From Streptomyces malaysiense (lineage in GTDB: Bacteria > Actinomycetota > Actinomycetes > Streptomycetales > Streptomycetaceae), in assembly GCF_000980885.2 (NCBI RefSeq), contig NZ_LBDA02000064.1, positions 1 through 41,662 on the forward strand: a stretch of DNA of 41,662 nt, given 5' to 3'. The notes beneath the pieces were generated by a model that worked only from the letters and a program-made list of their open reading frames with translations, ran no database searches and was not told where the DNA came from. The position numbers were made by a program, and so were the translations under genes. Below, piece after piece: positions 15,952 to 22,752 of the stretch. Each line of letters opens with the position of its first letter. Position 1 is the first letter of the stretch.

Positions 15952-17364
15952 AGCGTGCTGGGGTCCCGTGCCGACGACGTCGTGGTGGAGGAAGGCTTCG
16001 AGCAGGACGGCGGGGTGCTGGGCCGGGCCTACCGGGCGCTGAGCATCGGCATGGTCTCCGTCGTGTTCCTGATCGCCTTCGAGGCGACCGCCGTCGGCAC
16101 CGCGATGCCCGTCGCGGCGCGTGAGCTGCACGGCGTCGCGCAGTACGCCTTCGCGTTCTCCGGGTTCTTCACCACCAGCCTCTTCGGCATGGTCCTCGCC
16201 GGCCAGTGGGCCGACCGCCGCGGCCCGCTCGCCGCGCTGACCACCGGCATCGGCTCGTTCGCCGCGGGCCTGGTGATAGCCGGCACCGCCCGGACCATGT
16301 GGGTGTTCATCCTCGGACGGGCCGTGCAGGGACTCGGCGGCGGGCTCGTCATCGTCGCGCTGTACGTGGTCGTCGGCCGGGCCTACCCGGAACGGCTGCG
16401 ACCCGCGATCATGGCGGCGTTCGCGGCCGGCTGGGTGGTGCCGTCCATCGTGGGCCCGCTCGCCTCCGGCGCCGTCACCGAACAGCTCGGCTGGCGCTGG
16501 GTCTTCCTCGGCATCCCGGTCCTCGTCGTGCTCCCGCTGGCCCTCGCCCTGCCCCGGATACGGAGCCGGGCGTCGGGACCGGTCGACGCGGCGGTCGCCG
16601 CGGCCCCCCTCGACCGCCGGCGCATCCGGCTCGCCCTCGGTATCGCCCTCGGCGCCGGGCTCGTCCAGTACGCCGTCCAGGACCTGCGCCCCCTCTCCCT
16701 GATCCCCGGCGCGGCCGGTGCCGCCCTGCTGGTCCCCGCCGTCCTCGGCCTGCTGCCGCGCGGCACCTGTCGCGCCGCCCGCGGCCTGCCCTCCGTGGTG
16801 CTGCTGCGCGGGGTGTCCGCAGGGTCGTTCGTCGCCGCCGAGTCCTTCGTGCCGCTGATGCTGGTCACCCAGCGCGGCCTGTCGCCGACGCTCGCCGGAC
16901 TCTCCCTGGCCGTGGGCGGCGGCACCTGGGCGCTGGGTTCCTGGCTGCAGTCCCGGCCGCGTCTCGCGCCGTACCGGGAGCGGCTGATGACCGCCGGGAT
17001 GGTCCTGGTCACCGCCGCGCTGGTGACCGTGCCGAGCGTGCTGCTGCCCGCGGTGCCGGTGTGGACCGTCGCCGTCGTCTGGGCCTTCGGCTGCCTCGGC
17101 ATGGGCCTGGTGATCTCCTCCACCAGCGTGCTGCTGCTGCGCCTGTCCGCCCCCGAGGAGGCCGGCGCCAACTCCGCCGCCCTCCAGATCTCCGACGCCC
17201 TCTCCAACGCCCTCCTCCTCGCCGCCGTCGGCGCCGCCTTCGCGGCCCTCGGCGGCGGCACCGCCGCCCGTCCCGCCGCGTTCGCCGTCGTCTTCTTCCC
17301 CATGGCGGTGGTCGCGCTGGCGGGCGTGTGGGTGACGACACGGCTGCGGTCGGCGGAGCCCTGA
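15949..17364 (+). CDS. Major facilitator superfamily transporter
   Basis: 471 residues with about 12-14 hydrophobic segments. An N-terminal cytoplasmic stretch of about 30 residues precedes the first helix (ALSIGMVSVVFLIAFEATAV). MFS motif A is GQWADRRGP between helices 2 and 3. Motif B is LGRAVQGLGGGLVI. The motif C region is AGWVVPSIVGPLASG, typical of drug:H+ antiporters, so export of a drug-like compound is the best guess. The substrate is unknown. It lies 84 nt after the SUKH-like gene and appears to have its own leaderless promoter. Codon use matches the neighbours. Confidence 0.88.
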   Translation: MSVLGSRADDVVVEEGFEQDGGVLGRAYRALSIGMVSVVFLIAFEATAVGTAMPVAARELHGVAQYAFAFSGFFTTSLFGMVLAGQWADRRGPLAALTTGIGSFAAGLVIAGTARTMWVFILGRAVQGLGGGLVIVALYVVVGRAYPERLRPAIMAAFAAGWVVPSIVGPLASGAVTEQLGWRWVFLGIPVLVVLPLALALPRIRSRASGPVDAAVAAAPLDRRRIRLALGIALGAGLVQYAVQDLRPLSLIPGAAGAALLVPAVLGLLPRGTCRAARGLPSVVLLRGVSAGSFVAAESFVPLMLVTQRGLSPTLAGLSLAVGGGTWALGSWLQSRPRLAPYRERLMTAGMVLVTAALVTVPSVLLPAVPVWTVAVVWAFGCLGMGLVISSTSVLLLRLSAPEEAGANSAALQISDALSNALLLAAVGAAFAALGGGTAARPAAFAVVFFPMAVVALAGVWVTTRLRSAEP

Positions 17365-17535
17365 CCCCGAACGGACGCTCACGTCGCCGTGGTCGCGGCG
17401 GTCCCCGCAGCCCCGCCCTGTGACGTGGGTCCCACCCGGCGGTGACCCCGGGTCGTTCGGGGCCGGAGGGCAGCGCGGCGCCGGTAGGGTGGCCCGGTTG
17501 TCATACGTAGCCGACTGAACCTGACCACGGAGACC

Positions 17536-19326
17536 GTGACTACCACCGCCGCTTCCTCCCACCACCTTTCCCCCGCCTTCCCCGGCCGCGCGCCCTGGGG
17601 TACCGCCAACAAGCTGCGTGCCTGGCAGCAGGGGGCGATGGAGAAGTACATCCAGGAGCAGCCGCGTGACTTCCTCGCCGTCGCCACGCCCGGCGCCGGC
17701 AAGACCACCTTCGCGCTGACGCTGGCCTCGTGGCTGCTGCACCACCACGTGGTGCAGCAGGTGACCGTGGTCGCGCCCACCGAGCACCTGAAGAAGCAGT
17801 GGGCCGAGGCGGCGGCGCGGATCGGCATCAAGCTCGACCCCGAGTACAGCGCGGGGCCGCTCGGCCGGGAGTACGACGGTGTCGCGGTCACGTACGCGGG
17901 TGTCGGCGTGCGCCCCATGCTGCACCGCAACCGGGTCGAGCAGCGCAAGACCCTGGTGATCCTGGACGAGATCCACCACGCCGGCGACTCCAAGTCCTGG
18001 GGCGAGGCGTGCCTGGAGGCGTTCGAGCCCGCGACCCGGCGGCTGGCGCTGACCGGTACGCCGTTCCGCTCCGACACCAACCCCATCCCGTTCGTGTCGT
18101 ACGAGGAGGACAACGCCGGCATCCGCCGCTCGGCCGCCGACTACACCTACGGGTACGGCTCCGCGCTCTCCGACGGCGTCGTGCGCCCGGTCATCTTCCT
18201 CTCCTACAGCGGGCAGATGCGCTGGCGCACCAAAGCGGGGGACGAGATCGCCGCCCGGCTCGGCGAGCCGATGACCAAGGACGCGGTCAGCCAGGCCTGG
18301 CGCACCGCGCTCGACCCGCGCGGCGAATGGATGCCCAGCGTGCTGCGCGCCGCCGACCAGCGGCTCACCGAGGTCAGGAAGGCCATCCCGGACGCCGGCG
18401 CCCTCGTCATCGCCTCCGACCAGGACTCCGCCCGCGCCTACGCCAAGCTGATCCGCGAGATCACCGGTACGAAGGCCACGGTCGTCCTGTCCGACGACAC
18501 CGGTGCCTCGAAGCGCATCGACGACTTCAGCGCGGGCGGCGACCGCTGGATGGTCGCGGTCCGCATGGTGTCCGAGGGCGTCGACGTGCCCCGCCTCGCG
18601 GTCGGCGTGTACGCCACCACCATCTCCACCCCGCTGTTCTTCGCGCAGGCCGTCGGCCGTTTCGTGCGGTCCCGGCGGCGCGGCGAGACCGCCTCCGTCT
18701 TCCTGCCGACGGTGCCCGACCTGCTGACCTTCGCCAACGAGATGGAGAAGGAACGGGACCACGCCCTCGACAAGCCGAAGAAGGAGGGCGAGGAGGACCC
18801 GTACGCCGAATCCGAGAAGGAGATGGAGGAGGCGAACAAGGAGCAGGACGAGGACACCGGCGAGCAGGAGCAGTTCTCCTTCGAGGCGCTGGAGTCCGAG
18901 GCCGTCTTCGACCGGGTCCTCTTCGACGGCGCCGAGTTCGGCATGCAGGCGCACCCGGGCAGCGAGGAGGAGCAGGACTACCTCGGCATCCCCGGACTGC
19001 TGGAGCCCGACCAGGTGCAGATGCTGCTCCAGAAGCGGCAGGCCCGGCAGATCGCGCACAGCAAGAAGAAGCCGGACACCGAGGCCGACCTGCTCGAACT
19101 GCCCGCCGAGCGGCGCCCCGTGGTCTCCCACAAGGAGATGATGGAACTGCGCAAGCGGCTCAACACGCTCGTGAGCGCCTACGTCCACCAGAGCGGCAAG
19201 CCGCACGGGGTGATCCACACCGAGCTGCGCCGGGTGTGCGGCGGACCGCCGAGCGCGGAGGCGACGGCGGGACAGCTGAAGCAGCGGATCGCCAAGGTGC
19301 AGGAGTGGGCGACGCGGATGCGGTGA
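17536..19326 (+). CDS. DEAD/DEAH-type superfamily 2 helicase
   Basis: 596 residues from a GTG start. Walker A is TPGAGKTT (Lys56) and Walker B is DEIHH (144-148). The motif III-like LTGTPFRSD and the C-terminal helicase region (VRMVSEGVDVPRLAVGVY, AVGRFVRSRRRGET; arginine finger region) are intact. After about residue 400 comes a highly acidic linker (EEDPYAESEKEMEEANKEQ, EDTGEQEQ) and then a C-terminal domain without a recognised name. A conserved streptomycete protein; whether it acts on DNA or RNA is not known. A likely -10, TAGGGT, lies at 17485-17490, and GGAG is at 17529-17532. No nuclease or methylase partner is nearby, so a defence role is not supported. Confidence 0.88.
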   Translation: MTTTAASSHHLSPAFPGRAPWGTANKLRAWQQGAMEKYIQEQPRDFLAVATPGAGKTTFALTLASWLLHHHVVQQVTVVAPTEHLKKQWAEAAARIGIKLDPEYSAGPLGREYDGVAVTYAGVGVRPMLHRNRVEQRKTLVILDEIHHAGDSKSWGEACLEAFEPATRRLALTGTPFRSDTNPIPFVSYEEDNAGIRRSAADYTYGYGSALSDGVVRPVIFLSYSGQMRWRTKAGDEIAARLGEPMTKDAVSQAWRTALDPRGEWMPSVLRAADQRLTEVRKAIPDAGALVIASDQDSARAYAKLIREITGTKATVVLSDDTGASKRIDDFSAGGDRWMVAVRMVSEGVDVPRLAVGVYATTISTPLFFAQAVGRFVRSRRRGETASVFLPTVPDLLTFANEMEKERDHALDKPKKEGEEDPYAESEKEMEEANKEQDEDTGEQEQFSFEALESEAVFDRVLFDGAEFGMQAHPGSEEEQDYLGIPGLLEPDQVQMLLQKRQARQIAHSKKKPDTEADLLELPAERRPVVSHKEMMELRKRLNTLVSAYVHQSGKPHGVIHTELRRVCGGPPSAEATAGQLKQRIAKVQEWATRMR

Positions 19327-19624
19327 CACGGCGGGCGGGCCGGCTCCGCTGCCGTACGTATCCGGACGTATACCTTCAGTTCGTCTTCGTCCTTGCCCGG
19401 ATTCTGGACCAAGACTTCCGCTCAGCGAACTTGCTTCGCTACTGTCCCGCTACGCAACGCCCCGTGGCAGCGCCGCCGCGGAGCGCAGCCGTGAAAGCGA
19501 CAGGGTCCGGAGCCGCCGGGCCGTCCTGCCGATCGGCGGCCTCTGGAGCGCGTCGCCGACGGGACTCGGCGACGCATTTCCCGCTCGGGGGTTCGCCGAC
19601 CTCACCGCCGAAGGAGTGGGGGTC
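19327..19624 (+). promoter_or_regulatory. Upstream region of the IclR regulator with candidate operators
   Basis: This 298-bp gene-free stretch contains the perfect repeat AGCGAA-cttgc-TTCGCT at 19424-19440. Near 19355-19372 is the pair TACG/CGTA around TATCCGGA, with two copies of ACGTAT. Regulators of the IclR family usually bind their own promoter, so these are candidate operators. AAGGAG at about 19609-19614 serves the start codon. Confidence 0.4.
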
Positions 19625-20266
19625 GTGACCGCGGAGACCTCTCAGACGCTCGACCGGGGACTGCGTGTCCTCAAGCTGCTCGCCGACACCGACCACGGGC
19701 TCACCGTCACCGAGCTGTCCGCCAAACTGGGCGTGAACCGGACCGTGGTCTACCGGCTGCTCGCCACTCTGGAGCAGCACGCCCTGGTACGACGTGACCT
19801 GGGCGGCCGGGCCCGTGTGGGGCTGGGGGTGCTGCGGCTCGGGCGCCAGGTGCACCCGCTGGTCCGGGAGGCCGCGCTGCCCGCGCTGCGGTCGCTGGCG
19901 GAGGAGATAGGCGCGACGGCGCACCTGACACTGGTCGACGGCACGGAGGCACTGGCGGTGGCGGTCGTCGAGCCGACGTGGACCGACTACCACGTGGCGT
20001 ACCGGGCGGGCTTCCGGCACCCCCTGGACCGGGGCGCGGCGGGCCGGGCGATCCTGGCCGCCCGCCGGGCCCCCGCGGCGGAACCGGCCTGCACCCTGAC
20101 CCAAGGCGAACTGGAGACGGGCGCGTGCGGAGCGGCCGCGCCGCTGGTGGGGGTGACCGGGGTGGAGGGCAGCGTGGGCGTCGTGATGCTCGCCGACTCC
20201 GTCCCGGAACGCGTGGGCCCGAGGGTGGTGGAGGCGGCCCGGGAGGTGGCGGAGGCGCTGCGCTGA
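19625..20266 (+). CDS. IclR-family transcriptional regulator
   Basis: 213 residues from the GTG at 19625; a GTG at 19616 lies only 1 nt after the AAGGAG ribosome site and is less likely. The N-terminal winged helix-turn-helix (LDRGLRVLKLLADTDHGLTV, ELSAKLGVNRTVVYRLLATL) is followed by an IclR effector domain (LPALRSLAEEIGATAHLTLV, RAGFRHPLDRGAAGRAILA). It is shorter than the usual 240-260 residues. An IclR regulator in this neighbourhood in S. coelicolor, named HpdR as I recall, has been reported to affect 4-hydroxyphenylpyruvate catabolism and to bind its own promoter; that identity is not verified here. hpd lies 2.5 kb downstream. Confidence 0.9.
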   Translation: MTAETSQTLDRGLRVLKLLADTDHGLTVTELSAKLGVNRTVVYRLLATLEQHALVRRDLGGRARVGLGVLRLGRQVHPLVREAALPALRSLAEEIGATAHLTLVDGTEALAVAVVEPTWTDYHVAYRAGFRHPLDRGAAGRAILAARRAPAAEPACTLTQGELETGACGAAAPLVGVTGVEGSVGVVMLADSVPERVGPRVVEAAREVAEALR

Positions 20267-20375
20267 GGAGACCTTCGGCGCCGGTGCGGCGCGCCCCCCC
20301 CCGCACGGCGGTGGACGGAAACGGTGCCCGTAACCTCGTCGGCCACCGCACGACCGCCGGACGGCACCCGTCACG

Positions 20376-20390
20376 TAAATTGAACCCGTG
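20376..20390 (+). promoter_or_regulatory. -10 element for a leaderless mRNA (Lon-like protease)
   Basis: TAAATT at 20376-20381, unusually AT-rich for this region, lies 6 nt before the GTG at 20388. No ribosome site is visible. Confidence 0.5.
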
Positions 20391-21179
20391 CTCTCACGTC
20401 TCACGCGCCCCCAGGCCCTCGCCCTGTGCGCGCTCCCCGTCGTCGCGCTCCTCGCCACCGCGGTGTTCGCGCCGCTGCCCTTCTCCGTGGCGCAGCCGGG
20501 GATGACGGCGAACGTGCTGGGCTCGAACCGGGGCACGCAGGTGATCACGGTCAAGGGTGCCGACACCCGCCGGACGAGCGGTCAGCTGAGGATGGTCACC
20601 ATCGAGGCGACCGGCCCCGACGCCCGCCTCACCCTCTCGGACCTCGCCGGCGACTGGTTCCGTACCGACCGGGCCGTGATGCCCCGGGACGCGGTGTACC
20701 CGAGCGGCGACACGCTCAAGGAGATCGAGCGGCACAACACGGCGCAGATGCGGCAGTCGCAGGACGCGGCGACCAGCGCGGCGCTGGCCTACCTCGACCT
20801 GAGCCCCGACAAGGTCAAGGTCACGCTGAAGCTGGCGGACGTGGGCGGCCCCAGCGCCGGCCTGCTGTTCACCCTGGGGATCATCGACAAGTTGCACGGC
20901 GACGGCCACGGCGGCGACCTCACCGGCGGCCGCACCATCGCCGGTACGGGCACCATCGACGCGGCGGGCAAGGTCGGCCCGGTCGGCGGCGTGGGCCTGA
21001 AGACGCAGGCCGCCCGCCGGGACGGTGCCACCGTCTTCCTGGTCCCGAGGGCCGAGTGCGCCGATGCCCGCGGCAGCCTTCCCAAGGGCCTGCGCCTGGT
21101 CCCGGTGACCACCCTGAAGAACGCGGTCGACTCCCTGCGCGCCCTGGAGACCGGGAAGGGCTCGGTTCCCGGCTGCTAG
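20388..21179 (+). CDS. Membrane-anchored Lon-like (S16) serine protease
   Basis: 263 residues. A single N-terminal hydrophobic segment (residues 9-30, ALALCALPVVALLATAVFAP) anchors the protein, with the rest outside. The C-terminal half is a Lon proteolytic domain with a Ser-Lys dyad: Ser156 in VGGPSAGLLFTLGIID and Lys205 in GPVGGVGLKTQAA. Related YlbL-type proteins carry a PDZ domain between the helix and the protease; here the equivalent stretch (40-120) runs from VITVKG to MRQSQDAATSAALAYL without a recognisable PDZ. There is no AAA+ domain. Substrates are unknown. It is probably leaderless. Its TAG lies within the palindrome at 21176-21227. Confidence 0.85.
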   Translation: MLSRLTRPQALALCALPVVALLATAVFAPLPFSVAQPGMTANVLGSNRGTQVITVKGADTRRTSGQLRMVTIEATGPDARLTLSDLAGDWFRTDRAVMPRDAVYPSGDTLKEIERHNTAQMRQSQDAATSAALAYLDLSPDKVKVTLKLADVGGPSAGLLFTLGIIDKLHGDGHGGDLTGGRTIAGTGTIDAAGKVGPVGGVGLKTQAARRDGATVFLVPRAECADARGSLPKGLRLVPVTTLKNAVDSLRALETGKGSVPGC

Positions 21180-21227
21180 GGCCTCTCGTTCGGATCATGC
21201 CGGGCTGATCCAACCGAAAGTCCCTAG
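21176..21227. repeat. 52-bp imperfect palindrome spanning two convergent stop codons
   Basis: The 22-nt arms 21176-21197 and 21206-21227 match at 18 of 22 positions around an 8-nt centre (TGCCGGGC). Both outer ends are CTAGGG in inverted orientation. The TAG stops of the Lon-like protease and of the small convergent gene both fall inside the outer CTAG sequences. It could be a bidirectional terminator or the remains of a small mobile palindromic element. Confidence 0.8.
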
Positions 21228-21409
21228 GGGGCGAGCACCACCACCGGGCGGGGTGCGGAGACGAGCCGCAGCCCCAGGCCGACGAGGGTCCAGCCGACGC
21301 GGGTCCGCAGTTCCGTGGCCGGCTTCACCGCCGCGGCGAGGTGGTCGGCGGCGGCGCCCGCGTGGAGGTCCGCACGGTGCTGTCGGGCGAGCTGGGCGTT
21401 GAAGTCCAT
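21224..21409 (-). CDS. Small hypothetical protein, 61 aa
   Basis: Begins MDFNAQLARQHRADLHAGAA, with GAGAGG about 7 nt upstream of the ATG, a good ribosome site. The N-terminal half is polar and probably helical; the C-terminal half (VGWTLVGLGLRLVSAP) is hydrophobic enough for a weak membrane contact. It lies 86 nt downstream of the ArsR-type regulator on the same strand and is probably cotranscribed with it. I do not recognise a family. Similar tiny proteins (LARxHxxxL...) sit next to such regulators in streptomycetes, but I cannot confirm that here. Confidence 0.65.
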   Translation of the reverse strand: MDFNAQLARQHRADLHAGAAADHLAAAVKPATELRTRVGWTLVGLGLRLVSAPRPVVVLAP

Positions 21410-21495
21410 GACGTGGCCTCTCGATCTGGTTCTGTGCGCTGCGCGTCGGTTTGCTGCGGGTCGGTGTGCTGCGTCCGTCTCTGCCGCCGGGCCGC

Positions 21496-22080
21496 TTACC
21501 TGTGGTCCATCGGGAACAGGTGCGTATGGATGCGTACCTGCTGCGCCTCGGGGGTGTCGGCGTCGGGCACCCGGTCGCGGTAGCCGTCGATCAGCGCGTG
21601 CATCTTCTCGATGAGTTCGAGCGCGAGTTCGGGCGTGAGCCGCATTGTCATGTTGCTCATGTCGGCGGCCCTGGACCACGCGGGCGACAGCTGGCCCCGG
21701 GTGGCGATCCAGGCGGCCAGCTCGCGGGCGTGTCGGGCCGCGTTCTCCTGGAGGAAGACCTCCGTCAGACCACGTACCTCGGGGTCCACGTCCTCGAAGT
21801 CCGCGCTGTCGTACGCCAGCCCCTGGGCCACGGCCTGCCACCACCGTTCCCGGCCCCTGCCGCGCTCGGGGGCGTCCTCGACGAAGCCGTGCTCGGCGAG
21901 CTGGCGCAGGTGGTAGCTGGTCGCGCCGCTCGACTCACCGAGCCGGCCGGCCAGTTGGGACGCGGTGGCGGGGCCGTGCACCCGCAGAGCGTCCAGCAGC
22001 CGCATCCGCAGGGGATGGGCGAGCCCGCGCAGTGAGTGGGCGTCCAGCCGACGCGGTTCGAGTGTCTCGTGCTCCGTCAT
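21496..22080 (-). CDS. ArsR-type winged-helix transcriptional regulator
   Basis: 194 residues. The N-terminal winged helix-turn-helix is clear: LRGLAHPLRMRLLDALRVHG, ATASQLAGRLGESSGATSYH, LRQLAEHGFVEDAPERG. The C-terminal half (FLQENAARHARELAAWIATR, LTPELALELIEKMHALIDGY) is a helical extension of the kind seen in regulators linked to transporters; no metal-binding cysteines are present, so it is not a classical metal sensor. The promoter overlaps a symmetric AT-rich operator at 22086-22113, which indicates autoregulation. The -10 lies 7 nt before the ATG, so the transcript is probably leaderless. The partner gene is the 61-aa ORF downstream. Confidence 0.88.
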   Translation of the reverse strand: MTEHETLEPRRLDAHSLRGLAHPLRMRLLDALRVHGPATASQLAGRLGESSGATSYHLRQLAEHGFVEDAPERGRGRERWWQAVAQGLAYDSADFEDVDPEVRGLTEVFLQENAARHARELAAWIATRGQLSPAWSRAADMSNMTMRLTPELALELIEKMHALIDGYRDRVPDADTPEAQQVRIHTHLFPMDHR

Positions 22081-22119
22081 GCATACAAAGATAGCTATGC
22101 AAAGCTATCTTTGCAATGC
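22081..22119 (-). promoter_or_regulatory. ArsR-type gene promoter with overlapping operator
   Basis: On the minus strand, -35 TTGCAA (22111-22116), 17 nt, -10 TATCTT (22088-22093), 7 nt, ATG. The perfect 10-bp arms CAAAGATAGC (22086-22095) and GCTATCTTTG (22104-22113), 8 nt apart, cover the -10 and spacer. TTTGCA occurs again at 22125-22130. The AT-rich block stands out from its surroundings. Confidence 0.8.
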
Positions 22120-22162
22120 TTCTTTTGCACTAGCCGGTCCGTGCCGGTCGGCCGCCGGGCCG

Positions 22163-22654
22163 TCACTCCTCCGCGGCCTGCTCCACCAGCGGAATCACCC
22201 GCAGTGGCACCGGGTTCTCCATCACGATCGCAGTGGAGGCCCGCACGATGCCCTCGAAGCCGACGACCCGGTCGATCACCCGCTGCAGGTCGGCGTTCGA
22301 ACGGGCCACGAGGCGGCAGAGCATGTCCCCGCTGCCGGTGGTGGTCAGCAGCTCCAGCACCTCCGGCACCGTCGCCAAGTAGGCCCGTACGTCCGCGCCC
22401 TGGCCCTGCCGGATCTGGAGCGTGGCGAACGCGGTGACCGGATAGCCGAGGGCGGCCGGGTCCACCTGGGGGCCGAAGCCGCGGATCACGCCGTTCGACT
22501 GGAGCCGGTCGAGCCGGGCCTGCACGGTGCCCCGGGCGACCCCGAGCCGCCGGGACATCTCCAGCACGCCGATGCGCGGCTCCCGCGCCAGCAGCACGAT
22601 GATCCGCCCGTCCAGATGATCGATCGCCACAGCCCCTCCCGGGGTGGTCATCAT
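22163..22654 (-). CDS. Lrp/AsnC-family transcriptional regulator
   Basis: 163 residues. The N-terminal helix-turn-helix is IDHLDGRIIVLLAREPRIGV and EMSRRLGVARGTVQARLDRL; the C-terminal RAM/ACT-like domain has YPVTAFATLQIRQG, EVLELLTTTGSGDMLCRLVA and IVRASTAIVMEN. These proteins form octamers and respond to amino acids or related acids. It is divergent from hpd with a 98-bp shared region, the usual arrangement for a local regulator of the 4-hydroxyphenylpyruvate dioxygenase gene, so tyrosine catabolism is the likely target. Two ATGs (22654 and 22651) are adjacent. No ribosome site is clear. Confidence 0.9.
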   Translation of the reverse strand: MMTTPGGAVAIDHLDGRIIVLLAREPRIGVLEMSRRLGVARGTVQARLDRLQSNGVIRGFGPQVDPAALGYPVTAFATLQIRQGQGADVRAYLATVPEVLELLTTTGSGDMLCRLVARSNADLQRVIDRVVGFEGIVRASTAIVMENPVPLRVIPLVEQAAEE

Positions 22655-22752
22655 GTACAGAAAGTCCGGCCTAGGGGCCGATTCGCTTAACAGATTGCCC
22701 AGTGAACAGGGAAACTATTGCGCACCTTGCAGAGTCCAGTCACCCTTCCGCT

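Noticed and set aside
14704..19326. SUKH, MFS and helicase genes considered together as an anti-phage island
   Set aside because: They have separate promoters and no nuclease, methylase, toxin or integrase, and base composition is uniform with the surrounding core genes.
14842..19329. A nearly 1500-codon open frame on the minus strand antisense to the SUKH, MFS and helicase genes
   Set aside because: It is a product of GC-rich codon use; its translation is low-complexity Gly/Arg/Asp/Glu/His with no domain, while the plus-strand genes have clear motifs.
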